64,000 nt of DNA from JAUIET01 sp039111475 (lineage in GTDB: Bacteria > Pseudomonadota > Gammaproteobacteria > Pseudomonadales > JAUIET01), in assembly GCA_039111475.1 (NCBI GenBank), contig JBCCIP010000006.1, forward strand, positions 94,743 through 158,742, read 5' to 3'. Position numbers and translations under genes: made by a program. Positions 43,525 through 52,639 of the stretch are shown here, piece by piece. Each line of letters opens with the position of its first letter. Position 1 is the first letter of the stretch. The notes below the pieces were generated by a model. It worked only from the letters and a program-made list of their open reading frames with translations. It made no database searches and had not been told where the DNA came from.

Positions 43525-44310
43525 TTATGGTTTTCGACCGCTAAAAAACGCGGGAACCAATTCAGCCCGGGCCAGTACCGCTACCATGGCTCGCCAATCT
43601 TCAACGAATAACGCCGCTCTTTCTTCACCAAACTGCTCGGCCATCTCAGCGCTCAAGCCGCCTTGCAGTTGCTCGAGCTCCAGACACGCTTGATTGGCGT
43701 ACCAGCCTTGATCATCGCGACCATTTACGCCCTTAAAACCCGCGTCGCTGAGCAACGAGCACTGTTCTTCAATGCTCACCATTTCATACGTCAGGCCTTC
43801 AAGCGCGATCCAGATCTGCATCTCCTCACTGAGTGGTCCCGGTGCTTTGGTCCAGTCATAAGACACAATATGACCGTCGGACCTTAGCACACGAAATGAC
43901 TCGGAGAACAATCCAGATTTGTCTGGCGTTTGGGTAAATGCGCCCACGCTGTAAACAACATCGAAAGACTCATCATCGAAGTCAAGTGGTCCGGGCTTTG
44001 AATGGTGAAACTCAGTTACGCCTTCATACACTGTGTTCTGAAGCAGACCCTGCGCATTCGCTATCAGTGGGGCCTCAAGGTCAATGCCCACCACCCGCGC
44101 GCCTAGATCACGGGCCATAGCCAACGCGCCGCCACCCAGTCCGCAGCCTATATCCAAAATACGCTTGCCTCTTACATTAATGCCCTCTAGAACTTGTTGA
44201 ACCAGGCCAGCACCACCGGGCGCCATAAAGCCTTTTCCCCATATCAGCTCAAGTTGTCTGATGGTTGCTTCATCGTATTCCTCAACGTGCTCTGCTGCGT
44301 ACTCACTCAT
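43525..44310 (-). CDS. SAM-dependent methyltransferase
   Basis: A class I methyltransferase of 261 residues. Motif I is ILDIGCGLGGGALAMA, followed by the acidic end of strand 2 in VVGIDLEAP, then FDVVYSVGAF and LRSDGHIVSYDW. The opening EEYDEATIRQLELIWGKGFM resembles phosphoethanolamine or sterol-type methyltransferases, suggesting a lipid head-group or similar small-molecule substrate; this is tentative. No operon partners; an ORF-free 118-base gap separates it from the MAPEG gene. Confidence 0.85.
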   Translation of the reverse strand: MSEYAAEHVEEYDEATIRQLELIWGKGFMAPGGAGLVQQVLEGINVRGKRILDIGCGLGGGALAMARDLGARVVGIDLEAPLIANAQGLLQNTVYEGVTEFHHSKPGPLDFDDESFDVVYSVGAFTQTPDKSGLFSESFRVLRSDGHIVSYDWTKAPGPLSEEMQIWIALEGLTYEMVSIEEQCSLLSDAGFKGVNGRDDQGWYANQACLELEQLQGGLSAEMAEQFGEERAALFVEDWRAMVAVLARAELVPAFFSGRKP

Positions 44311-44427
44311 TGCTGCTGTCCATCAAACTCTGATTTGACCCATCTTCAATAATGATAAAGGTATTAATTAGCGAATGCAGTCATCATTACGGTTGTACGT
44401 TTTCTGCGAGTTTGTTCATGCTAACTA

Positions 44428-44826
44428 TTAGCTGATGCTAGCCACACGAACAACCAATAGAAGCCACATCGCCAGCAAAACAATCCAACTGCCGAAGTAG
44501 GCGTAGATTCGCGGCCAAAGTTCGTTCTTTCCGGTATGTATCAACGTGTGCATTGCTCTTACGACAACATATCCCCACGCTAATAGCAGGAATGCTAAAC
44601 CTGTTGCTTTGGTTGCGATAGCGGCAAGGCAGCACACGTAAAATAATACAGGTGCCTCATGAAGATTGGTGAAATGGCGAGAAAGCTGTGCTGAGGCCAT
44701 GGGTTCCTGCGCCCCCTGATACACGCTGAAATACGCTGGATCAATTCTACCTTCAGCCACAAGTTTTGAGCGCAAGCGAAACAGCCGGAACAGAACAGTA
44801 AAAGTCAGTATGAACATTGCGAACAT
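44428..44826 (-). CDS. MAPEG-family membrane protein
   Basis: A four-helix membrane protein of the MAPEG superfamily (relatives of microsomal glutathione transferase). SRHFTNLHEAPVLFYV is the family core, and MHTLIHTGKN follows the third helix. The ATG at 44826 is used here, but homologues begin about nine residues earlier (YTLVFPMFA). An AAGGAG at 44861-44866 lies 7 bases before an in-frame ATT at 44853, with no ATG, GTG or TTG in between, so initiation on ATT is possible. Confidence 0.8.
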   Translation of the reverse strand: MFAMFILTFTVLFRLFRLRSKLVAEGRIDPAYFSVYQGAQEPMASAQLSRHFTNLHEAPVLFYVCCLAAIATKATGLAFLLLAWGYVVVRAMHTLIHTGKNELWPRIYAYFGSWIVLLAMWLLLVVRVASIS

Positions 44827-45069
44827 TGGGAAAACTAATGTGTAACTGTTAATGGGAATACTCCTTAATGCAATGATGAAAACAGAGGGCGCCCGTCGCG
44901 CGTTGATGATTTACAAGTGTACTTTGCCAAAGGGGTGTTTTTGCAAGGCTGGACAAATGTGCGTATTTGCACCGAGCCATACGCGCAAAAAGGGAAACAG
45001 CTGTCTTTTGGCATTGCTATTGATAGAATGATGGGTGCATCCAAATAATTAGATAAATGGAGCCCTGCG

Positions 45070-45816
45070 ATGAAACTTGTCACTATGTTGTACGGATTGA
45101 CCTGCTACGCTGTTTCTATGCTTATGCTGGTCTTGTTCATACTCTTTGCGAACAACCATATAAGTGTTCTGGGGGTGGACAACTGGCTTGGCCTGAATAT
45201 CAATCAAACTCATATTCAGATCGGCACGTCAGCGCTGCTGGTAAATATTGGTTTATTGCTGGCCTTTGGTGTGCAGCACAGTGTGATGGCCAGAGCGAGT
45301 TTCAAGAAGGTGCTAACGTCGGTTATTCCCGAAACTTGGGAACGCAGTACTTACTTACTGGCAACCGCTGGCGTGTTGTACCTGATTATCTGGTACTGGC
45401 AGGCCATGCCAGGCGTGTTGTGGCATGTAGAAGGAGAGATGGCCCGCAACGTGATTACTGCAATCTACTACAGCGGCTGGTTGATAACCCTATTGGCTAC
45501 CTTTATGTTGAACCATTTTCATCTGTTTGGTCTTCAACAATCGTTTAAATCAGACGATCCAGACGCCGGCGTTAAAGAGTTCAAAACGCCGATGTTTTAT
45601 AGCCTGGTACGCCACCCTATTCAAACCGGTGTTGTGATTGCGATGTTTGCAACACCCGACATGACGATTGGTCGAGCCTTACTGGCGGTTGGGATGTTGG
45701 TGTACATAGGCATAGGTTTGTATTATGAAGAAAAAGACCTGATTGATTACTTTGGTGATACCTACAGGCAATACAAGAAACGAGTTCCTGCGTTGTTGCC
45801 GTTCAAGAAGGGTTGA
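45070..45816 (+). CDS. mddA: Methanethiol S-methyltransferase-like membrane protein
   Basis: A 248-residue membrane methyltransferase of the NnrU/isoprenylcysteine-carboxyl-methyltransferase class, close to the MddA type, which makes dimethyl sulfide from methanethiol. Landmarks are FGVQHSVMARASFKK, PETWERSTYLL, LNHFHLFGLQQ, SLVRHPIQTG and YEEKDLIDYFGDTYRQYKKR, the last holding the cofactor-end motif. Five or six membrane helices are expected. ATGGAGCC precedes the start. Family membership is strong; methanethiol as the real substrate is less certain. Confidence 0.72.
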   Translation: MKLVTMLYGLTCYAVSMLMLVLFILFANNHISVLGVDNWLGLNINQTHIQIGTSALLVNIGLLLAFGVQHSVMARASFKKVLTSVIPETWERSTYLLATAGVLYLIIWYWQAMPGVLWHVEGEMARNVITAIYYSGWLITLLATFMLNHFHLFGLQQSFKSDDPDAGVKEFKTPMFYSLVRHPIQTGVVIAMFATPDMTIGRALLAVGMLVYIGIGLYYEEKDLIDYFGDTYRQYKKRVPALLPFKKG

Positions 45817-45843
45817 TTCTATTGGAGTTTTTTTGCGCTGGCC

Positions 45844-46305
45844 ATGAGCATTGATGAACGATTAGCTGCATTGAACATTAGCTTGCCCGACGCCAGCAAC
45901 CCGCAGGGAAGCTACTCAAATTGCGCCAGAACTGGCAATTTGTTGTTCGTTTCTGGCAAGGGCCCAGCTGCCGGGCTTGCCGTGCCACCGCAAGGCAAGC
46001 TGGGTAGAGAATTTTCTGTGCAGCAGGGTTATGAGTTTGCTCGCCTTGCCGGTCTGGATATTTTGGCCGCGTTGCAGCTGGAGCTTGGCAACCTTGATAG
46101 AGTTTCCAGAGTCGTCAAGTTGCAAGGCTTCCTTAACGCAACCGACACATTTGATCAACACCCCAAAGTACTGGATGGCTGTTCGGACTTAATGGTGGAC
46201 GTATTCGGCGATAAGGGCCTTCACGCCCGGTCTGTATTTGGGGCAAACTCCGTTCGGTCTGATCTGCCGTTGGTGATCGACTCAATTTTTGAGATAAGCG
46301 AGTAA
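45844..46305 (+). CDS. RidA-family protein, long form
   Basis: A 153-residue RidA/YjgF-like protein of the longer subgroup. NLLFVSGKGP, ARLAGLDILAAL and the closing HARSVFGANSVRSDLPLVID contain the conserved Arg of the family pocket. RidA proteins deaminate reactive enamine/imine intermediates; the long subgroup is less characterised and may act on other ligands. It follows the MddA-like gene by 27 bases, so they may be co-transcribed. Confidence 0.85.
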   Translation: MSIDERLAALNISLPDASNPQGSYSNCARTGNLLFVSGKGPAAGLAVPPQGKLGREFSVQQGYEFARLAGLDILAALQLELGNLDRVSRVVKLQGFLNATDTFDQHPKVLDGCSDLMVDVFGDKGLHARSVFGANSVRSDLPLVIDSIFEISE

Positions 46306-46419
46306 GCAACTCCTTATTGAAAGCCTTTCAGGAGATCGGCAGGCGATACGCACATCAGAGCTCGATTATTTTCTGCGAGGAAAGTCACTACAGTCAGGGG
46401 TGGCATAGATCAAATGAGT

Positions 46420-47145
46420 CTACACACTGGTTGCCCGCGCCTTCTCGAATTGCAACCGCTCGATAAACTGGTTTTCCAGCATTCTCTCGAGCACCCAATT
46501 GCGACGCTCCAAAGACGCTGCAGGTGATGCTGTCGGATTGTATTTTGATGGCGCTTTGGGCAGGCCGGCCAACATTGCTGCTTCAGCAAGCGTAAGTTCC
46601 GCCAGGGCTTTTTTGAAGTAAAACTGCGCGGCCGCGTCAATCCCATATGTGTTCTCACCAAAGTAAATCGAACTGAGGTAACGCTGTAGAATTTGCTCTT
46701 TGCTCAATCTACTCTCAATTTTTGCGGCCAACATAAACTGAGAGAGCTTTCTTGCGAGCGATCTATCACGCCCCAGAAGCGAGTGCTTCGCTAGCTGCAT
46801 CGTAATAGTACTGGCGCCGCTGACTGGCTTTCCCGATTCGCCCATAAGCTTCATCGCCCTTAGAATGGCTGGGTAATCAATTCCATTGTGTGAGAAGAAG
46901 TTCTTGTCTTCAGCCGCTAATATTGCGTTAACAGAAACCAATGGTATGTCATCAAATTGCAGCAGATTTTGTCTGGGTTCTGAGTTGGTAAAAACCAGGG
47001 GCTGAACACTGGGCAGTTTGACGTAAAGCGCAGCGCAGTAAGCTAATAGAACGAGCAATATTACTACAGAAACAATCAGCGCAATTTTTAGAAACTGCAT
47101 GAGTGAATCAAACAATTGGGGGAGAAACGGGGCCAAATAATTCAT
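46420..47145 (-). CDS. Stand-alone GT51 peptidoglycan glycosyltransferase
   Basis: A 241-residue inner-membrane transglycosylase that would polymerise lipid II. A membrane helix lies at about 15-40. GT51 motifs are intact: AILAAEDKNFFSHNG (catalytic Glu), GASTITMQLAKH, RKLSQFMLAAKIE and YLSSIYFGENTYGI. The ending RRNWVLERMLENQFI is the segment that leads into the transpeptidase in class A penicillin-binding proteins, but the gene stops 10 codons later. No transpeptidase remnant fits in the 115 bases before the convergent RidA gene. It is either MtgA-like or a truncated PBP1. Confidence 0.85.
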   Translation of the reverse strand: MNYLAPFLPQLFDSLMQFLKIALIVSVVILLVLLAYCAALYVKLPSVQPLVFTNSEPRQNLLQFDDIPLVSVNAILAAEDKNFFSHNGIDYPAILRAMKLMGESGKPVSGASTITMQLAKHSLLGRDRSLARKLSQFMLAAKIESRLSKEQILQRYLSSIYFGENTYGIDAAAQFYFKKALAELTLAEAAMLAGLPKAPSKYNPTASPAASLERRNWVLERMLENQFIERLQFEKARATSV

Positions 47146-47369
47146 CGGTACTGCCTAGTGTGTGTCATTAATAATTATTTTCGCGCCGAAATTTGAAGAC
47201 AATATGGCATATTAGTGATCAATTGTGGCAACCTATGAAATCCAGTTAGGAATGAAACGTTACTAAATGGCTACTTAGTAGCTTAACCCACTATGCAAAC
47301 ATTATTATTCGCAATGATGACAATGGTTGAACAGTGCGCCGCATGGAAAGCCTTGGGGTGCTTAATCAA

Positions 47370-47774
47370 ATGAGTAAACATCACCAAGGAAGCTGCCTCT
47401 GCAAACGCGTAAAGTATGAAATTCGCGGTGAGCTTACCAGCATCAGTTTTTGCCACTGCTCAATGTGCAGAAAAATTTCTGGCGCTGCTTCAGCCGCGGT
47501 CGCCATCGCCGCACCAGACCACCTGTTCTGGATCCAAGGTGAGGAGTTGCTTAAAAAATTCCAGTTCGAGACTGGCTGGTCTTCAACTTTTTGCTTTAAT
47601 TGCGGCTCACCTCTACCACAATGCCACAACACCGAACCAATGTGCTTCATACCCGCCGGTTCGCTGGACACCGACCCAGGTCCCGCTGTTATGGGCCACA
47701 TTTTTGTTGGCTCTAAAGCAGCGTGGGATCAGATAGCAAGTGATGCGCCTCAGTTTGATAAGAATTATGTCTAA
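47370..47774 (+). CDS. GFA/CENP-V family zinc protein
   Basis: A GFA protein of about 134 residues with all cysteine clusters: GSCLCKRVKYEI, CHCSMCRKISGA and FCFNCGSPLPQ. The ATG at 47370 (MSKHHQGSC) puts the first zinc motif at the usual spot; GTG 47334 would add 12 unusual residues. It is followed 70 bases later by a decayed GFA relative, so a tandem duplication is likely. Activity on formaldehyde or glutathione adducts is possible but not shown. Confidence 0.82.
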   Translation: MSKHHQGSCLCKRVKYEIRGELTSISFCHCSMCRKISGAASAAVAIAAPDHLFWIQGEELLKKFQFETGWSSTFCFNCGSPLPQCHNTEPMCFIPAGSLDTDPGPAVMGHIFVGSKAAWDQIASDAPQFDKNYV

Positions 47775-47844
47775 GTCTTGTGTACGGATAAAGACACGTC
47801 GTCCGTTCGTTCTTGCGAATACCCCTAAGCGGAGGTCTCAGACA

Positions 47845-48276
47845 ATGCCACTAACCGGCGAATGTTATTGAGGTGAGATGTAGTATCAAAATGAGGTCGA
47901 ACTAACCGAGGCCAGATCCTGCCATTGTTCTCGCTGCCGCAAAGTATTTGGTGCTTAAGCTTCGGCTTATGCGTTAGTCAAAGCAACTGATTTTAAGGGG
48001 CAGAAGGGTGAGCATATGTTGACTAGTTATGTTGGAAGACGCGGTGCTAATGTTCGCTTTTACCGCCAATGCGAATCAACCTTGTGCAGTGTGGTTGACG
48101 GTGAAATGCATGGTATTACGTCGGGATGTTTGAACGAAGATCAAGGCATTGAGCTGACATGCCATGTTTTTGTTGCTTCCAAGGCTGGCTGGGTATCGAT
48201 TGCAAACGGCGTACCGCAGTTCACGAAGCACGCAACCTTTGACGCAGCAAATTCAGAAAGTGTACCCAAGATATAA
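47845..48276 (+). pseudogene. Decayed GFA-family gene
   Basis: One continuous frame of 144 codons with three in-frame stops: GECY-stop-GEM-stop-YQNE, SCHCSRCRKVFGA-stop-ASAYALV. The first stop stands where the family has Cys. Downstream, HVFVASKAGWVSIANGVPQF matches GFA C-termini, while the normal FC-x2-CG is altered to FYRQCEST. A good ribosome binding site (GGAGG at 47831) is still present, so decay looks recent. No frameshift is needed. It overlaps the end of the TonB receptor gene by 24 bases. Confidence 0.85.
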
Positions 48277-50331
48277 ACGCAGCTGGCGCGGCTCAAAAAC
48301 TTTGAAGTGATTTTCTTCCACACCACCGGCTTGCTCACCAACCAATCGTGACGCGTAGAAATAGTCAATATCGTGATCGGTAGAGTCGAAAAGATTTAGT
48401 ACGTCCAACTGTACTCGCCAGTGCTCGTTGGACCATCCTGTGGCTACGGCAGCGAAGGTAGAGCCGTCAGATTCTGCGCTGTTATCTTCAATAAGCGGGT
48501 AGCTGTCGAAGTGCCGAATGCGAACCGATCCGAACCACCCTTCAGGATACTCGGCGGTCAATGAGGCGCTGGCTACAAATGGAATAGCACCTGGTATGTT
48601 ATCTCCTTCAGCCAGATCATCATCAAATTCAGAGTCTGTCCAAGCGAAATCAGCCTCTAATGACCACACATCATTGATAGCCCAATAGTTATTAAACTCA
48701 ATGCCCTGGCGTTTACTAGGGCGGCTGGCTTCTGTGGTACCAGCATCACCCACAAACAACAATTCTGAATCCAACGCCAAATACCAAACGGCCAATGAGC
48801 TGTTCAAGCCAGGCAACCAGCTGGTTTTGAAGCCCAGCTCCATGCCTTCTGAGGCCACCAGTGGATCAACACCTTGCACGTCTTCGCCGCTTTGGGGGTC
48901 GACTGTTATGGTGGTACCGCGCGCGTCATTGGAGTGGAAGCCACGACCACCACTCAGGTAAACCTCACTGTTTTCAGACAATGTATAAATGAAGTTTATT
49001 TTCGGGCTTAGTATCGAATCAGTATCGCTGCCGGAATTTGCCGGGTTGTTGGAGCTAACGTCGAAGTCATAAATATCACCGCGTAAGCCTACGACAGTTC
49101 GCCAAGCATCACTCATTTGCCACTGCAGTTCATAGAATACCCCAAGGCTGGTTTCTTTTGCACTGCCTTCGCGAGTGTTATTAAGGCGTTGTCGCTGCTG
49201 AGTTTGATACAGGCCTATCTGGCGTATATCGTCGTGCCTAAGGTCTGCGCCTATTCTGTGCTGCCATTCGTGATCTTCCCCATTAAACCAATAGGTTTCG
49301 CCATTGGCGCCCCAAATCGTGCGGTCATCAAATTGTTCAAATTGATCACCCGTCAGCGGGTTATCTAACTGGTAGGTAAAGTTGGACCATAACTGCAGCT
49401 TATAGTCGATCACGTAGGCATTGAGCTCATAGGCACTGCCGTTGCTGCGCATGCTTTGAGTAGTTGCAGACAAACTCAGTCGACGAGAATTACCGCCTAG
49501 AGTCTGATCAAGAGAGCCTAACTCGCTGATGACACCTTGCTGGACCGCGCGCTCTGGTATTTGATCGGCAGAATCCCATTCATTGTCATAGGCCATTGCG
49601 GTTACTGACCAGCGCCGTTCAGTTTTGTCGGAGCTGAGCGAAACCAGGCCATTTATCTTTCTTACGTCTTCGTCAATGTCTTGCCATGGCCCTTGGTAGG
49701 TTTGAGCTTCCAATGCGCCGGACAGATGACCGAAACTGATATCTGCCCCCCCTATCGTTAGCAAACGCTGAAAACCATTTTCGCCCAAGCCCAGTTTGAC
49801 CTGTTTTTCCTTCACTCGCTTAAAGGTGCGCATATGCGTGCCGCCCGCGGAGGAAAAGTCGCCTAATTCCGCATGGTAAGGACCTTTAACGAAACTCAGC
49901 GACTGGATTGTTTCTGGAATAAGAAAATTAATGTCAGTGTAACCCTGGCCATGCCCGTGGGTACGCATATTCACCGGCATGCCATTAATCCACGTGGCAA
50001 AATCTGTACCGTGATCGAGATTAAAACCGCGTATAAACATTTGATTGGATTTACCTGAGCCACTGTGCTGAGTAACAATCATGCCTGGCACCGCTTCAAG
50101 CACGTCACCAGGTCGCAGCAGTGGCCGCAATGCCAGATCTGACTGACCAACAACACCCTCAGACGCCGATCGCGCCTCGCCCACCAGCGAAATGTGTCGA
50201 CCTTCTACGTTCACTTCCTCTAAAACTGGATCTTCATGTGCGAGCACCAAGCCCGACGAGAGCGAGACTGCGCCGATCAAAGCGATGTGAGTGACCATGT
50301 GCACGCGGCGAGAAACTTGACTTGAATACAT
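48253..50331 (-). CDS. TonB-dependent outer-membrane receptor
   Basis: A 692-residue TonB-dependent transporter. A signal peptide (GLVLAHEDP) precedes the plug domain (LRPGDVLEAVPGMIVTQHSG, FIRGFNLDHGTDF, SLSFVKGPYHAELGDFSSAG), then a 22-strand barrel ending in Phe (LRLYLGYTF), the BAM signal. Two His-rich stretches (NMRTHGHGQGY, YNPLVASE-type loops) are visible. Substrate (siderophore, vitamin, metal complex or glycan) cannot be told from sequence and no ABC or periplasmic partner is adjacent. Confidence 0.92.
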   Translation of the reverse strand: MYSSQVSRRVHMVTHIALIGAVSLSSGLVLAHEDPVLEEVNVEGRHISLVGEARSASEGVVGQSDLALRPLLRPGDVLEAVPGMIVTQHSGSGKSNQMFIRGFNLDHGTDFATWINGMPVNMRTHGHGQGYTDINFLIPETIQSLSFVKGPYHAELGDFSSAGGTHMRTFKRVKEKQVKLGLGENGFQRLLTIGGADISFGHLSGALEAQTYQGPWQDIDEDVRKINGLVSLSSDKTERRWSVTAMAYDNEWDSADQIPERAVQQGVISELGSLDQTLGGNSRRLSLSATTQSMRSNGSAYELNAYVIDYKLQLWSNFTYQLDNPLTGDQFEQFDDRTIWGANGETYWFNGEDHEWQHRIGADLRHDDIRQIGLYQTQQRQRLNNTREGSAKETSLGVFYELQWQMSDAWRTVVGLRGDIYDFDVSSNNPANSGSDTDSILSPKINFIYTLSENSEVYLSGGRGFHSNDARGTTITVDPQSGEDVQGVDPLVASEGMELGFKTSWLPGLNSSLAVWYLALDSELLFVGDAGTTEASRPSKRQGIEFNNYWAINDVWSLEADFAWTDSEFDDDLAEGDNIPGAIPFVASASLTAEYPEGWFGSVRIRHFDSYPLIEDNSAESDGSTFAAVATGWSNEHWRVQLDVLNLFDSTDHDIDYFYASRLVGEQAGGVEENHFKVFEPRQLRLYLGYTF

Positions 50332-50563
50332 AGTGATTACAGCAACAACAGACTTCTTTATTCCATTGTATGTTTTACCATTTCCGGCACCGTCTTTTAA
50401 GCGGCGGGCGGTTTTTCTTCTGCCACTTGTCTGATACCTAAGCGATTAACTCCTCGCAGCGATTCAAATGGCCAACATCGACCTAATGTCACGGTAAATC
50501 AAGTACCAGATTATTAGTTGCTCAGCACTTGGTTCGAATAAGATTAAGCCCAAATTGCAAGGC

Positions 50564-50998
50564 TTACCCGCCGCCGCTTTCTTGCAGTAGGTGCCGAAGT
50601 AACTCTACTCTTTTTCGGTTTGCTCCCATATCGCCAATACCGATGCGGGAGGAAGATCTGACGTGTACTACGTTTAATGTGGGGTAATACAGCAATTGAA
50701 GGTCGTCACGAAACCTCATTAAACGACTGACTACCATGACTTGAATAAAATTCTCGTGCTGTAATTGAACAAGCCAGTCTTTTTCCTTTTCAACGAAACG
50801 AACTAAATCCCGCCACTGCTGTTGGCTAGCTATCAGTGGCTCGATTGCCTGGCCACCCTGCCCTGACAGGCTGTTAACACAATTGGGAAGGCTTCCGCAA
50901 AGCGGCAATCCTGAGCCGCCGCTTTCGTATATTGGCGGGCTTACGCAAGCCGCACAGCACACTGTTATACCCAATACAAGCAATGCTCTTGAAAGCAC
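50564..50998 (-). CDS. Small lipoprotein, unknown
   Basis: A 144-residue lipoprotein with lipobox CCAAC. Residues 32-44 hold CGSLPNCVNSLSG, a DUF1499-like opening, and VMVVSRLMRFRDDLQL with VRSSSRIGIGDMGANRKRVE later strongly support DUF1499, whose function is unknown. It is separate from the TonB receptor gene (232 bases) and divergent from the hydrolase at 51086. Confidence 0.72.
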   Translation of the reverse strand: MLSRALLVLGITVCCAACVSPPIYESGGSGLPLCGSLPNCVNSLSGQGGQAIEPLIASQQQWRDLVRFVEKEKDWLVQLQHENFIQVMVVSRLMRFRDDLQLLYYPTLNVVHVRSSSRIGIGDMGANRKRVELLRHLLQESGGG

Positions 50999-51085
50999 GT
51001 GTAGAACTCCTTTTTGTACAGCGTGGTAAACCCTATCGCTCCACTCAACGTATAATATCGTGCATCACACACTTGAGAGCAGTCA

Positions 51086-51874
51086 ATGACGGAAAGAATA
51101 GCACCCCCTACCCTACGAGCTCAGTTCGGCGAACTGTTTGCGGCAAAAGACATGCTGGGCATGCCCTTATCATTGGCTAAAGCCCATTTTAGCAGTCCAG
51201 AAATAGGCAATCGCTATCCGATCATTGTGTTGCCGGGCATAGGCGCTGCTGATGCGTCTACCGCCCCATTGCGTTATTTTTTAAAGCAAAATGGCTACCA
51301 AGTAGAAGGCTGGGGGCTGGGGCGCAACCTGGGTGGGCGCGGCATGATTGAGGATTTGAACGAGCTATCAGACAGCTGGGACGTAGACAGAACACGAGAT
51401 CATAATGGCGAAGGCGAAGTACCCGCTCTGTGTGACCGCATGGTTGAGCGCGTCGAAACCAGAGTAGCGGAGCTGGGAAGCCCGGTGGTGCTGATTGGCT
51501 GGAGCCTGGGCGGCTATGTAGCTCGTGAGGTGGCTAGGGAATTGCCAAGAGCCGTGGCCGGTATCATCACTATGGGCTCGCCGGCATTCGGTGGCCCCAA
51601 GTTCACTTCAGCCGCACCCATTTTTAAGCGCAGAAACGTGGATCTCGATTGGATTGAGGCAGAAGTGGCCAGGCGCTACGGCAAGCCGATCGCGCAGCCG
51701 ATTACGGCTATTTACAGCAAATCCGATGGTGTGGTCGCTTGGAAGGCTGCGATTGATAACTTGAGCCCCAATGTTAAACACATAGAAGTGAACGTTAGCC
51801 ACATCGGATTGGGACTAAACTCGAACGTATGGAATATCGTATTGGACGAATTGGCAAGCGAAGCATTTTCTTAG
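51086..51874 (+). CDS. Alpha/beta hydrolase, lipase-like
   Basis: A 262-residue cytoplasmic hydrolase. The nucleophile lies in IGWSLGGYVAREVA, the acid in YSKSDGVVAW and the His in NVSHIGLGLN, the usual order for esterase/lipase-type enzymes. PIIVLPGIGAADAS supplies the oxyanion region. Related proteins are annotated as lipases or PHA-associated hydrolases. The substrate is unknown. It lies alone; the 236 bases downstream show no supported gene. Confidence 0.82.
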   Translation: MTERIAPPTLRAQFGELFAAKDMLGMPLSLAKAHFSSPEIGNRYPIIVLPGIGAADASTAPLRYFLKQNGYQVEGWGLGRNLGGRGMIEDLNELSDSWDVDRTRDHNGEGEVPALCDRMVERVETRVAELGSPVVLIGWSLGGYVAREVARELPRAVAGIITMGSPAFGGPKFTSAAPIFKRRNVDLDWIEAEVARRYGKPIAQPITAIYSKSDGVVAWKAAIDNLSPNVKHIEVNVSHIGLGLNSNVWNIVLDELASEAFS

Positions 51875-52110
51875 CGTATTGACTAAGCGTCGAAAAACAA
51901 TAACTCGCTACTCTCTAACTACTGATTCACTCACTGCGTTGGGCATCATTGTCTTCTTTGGCCGCAATCCAGTCCTCATGCGTCCCATTATTAATCTGAT
52001 ATATAATCAATTGCGGCAATAAATGGCTTCTGATTGGATGCGTTAATTGTATTGGGCTAAGGCTTACAGCCCACTTAGCGACGCACCCACCAGAGACGCA
52101 GGACGTTTGA

Positions 52111-52614
52111 ATGACACACACTTTTCGGCTGGTAGCAGCCTTACCCAATCATTACGCGAGCATACTGGCGTTAAATGAACAAGCTGTGCCCCACGTAAAC
52201 AGCATTGGCATCACGCAATTGAGCGACCTGGCGAATCAATCGTTTTACTTCAAAGTGGCACTGCTTGAGAATCAGGTCGTTGGTTTTCTGCTTTGCTTAA
52301 GTACCAGCGCCAATTACGACAGCTTAAATTATCAGTGGTTTTCACAACGATATACCGAATTCATTTACGTTGACCGCATTGTTGTATCGCCAGACCACGC
52401 AGGATTGGGTATTGGTAAGCAGTTGTACGAAAACCTGCAAGCCGACGCCGTACATCACGCGCCTATTATCGCCTGTGAAGTGAACCTTCAACCGGCGAAT
52501 CCTGATTCTCTGGCCTTTCATCAAAAACAAGGTTTCTGCGAAGTTGGCCAGCAAGAAACCGAAGGAGGCCAAAAGGTAGTATGCTTGATGACCAAGTCCA
52601 TAGGCACTTGGTAA
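52111..52614 (+). CDS. GNAT acetyltransferase
   Basis: A 167-residue acetyltransferase. The acetyl-CoA loop reads DRIVVSPDHAGLGIGKQLYE, and AFHQKQGFCEVGQQE is the common C-terminal motif. It starts the plus-strand group GNAT, truncated haemoglobin, GFA, Rieske oxygenase, GFA, with 25 bases to the next gene, so co-transcription is likely. Its substrate may be an amine or amino acid related to that operon. Confidence 0.85.
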   Translation: MTHTFRLVAALPNHYASILALNEQAVPHVNSIGITQLSDLANQSFYFKVALLENQVVGFLLCLSTSANYDSLNYQWFSQRYTEFIYVDRIVVSPDHAGLGIGKQLYENLQADAVHHAPIIACEVNLQPANPDSLAFHQKQGFCEVGQQETEGGQKVVCLMTKSIGTW

Positions 52615-52639
52615 ATCCCTGGCATGCAGGAAGTAGTTT

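Noticed and set aside
51927..52148. 73-codon minus-strand frame before the GNAT gene
   Set aside because: Overlaps the GNAT start and has no recognisable features.
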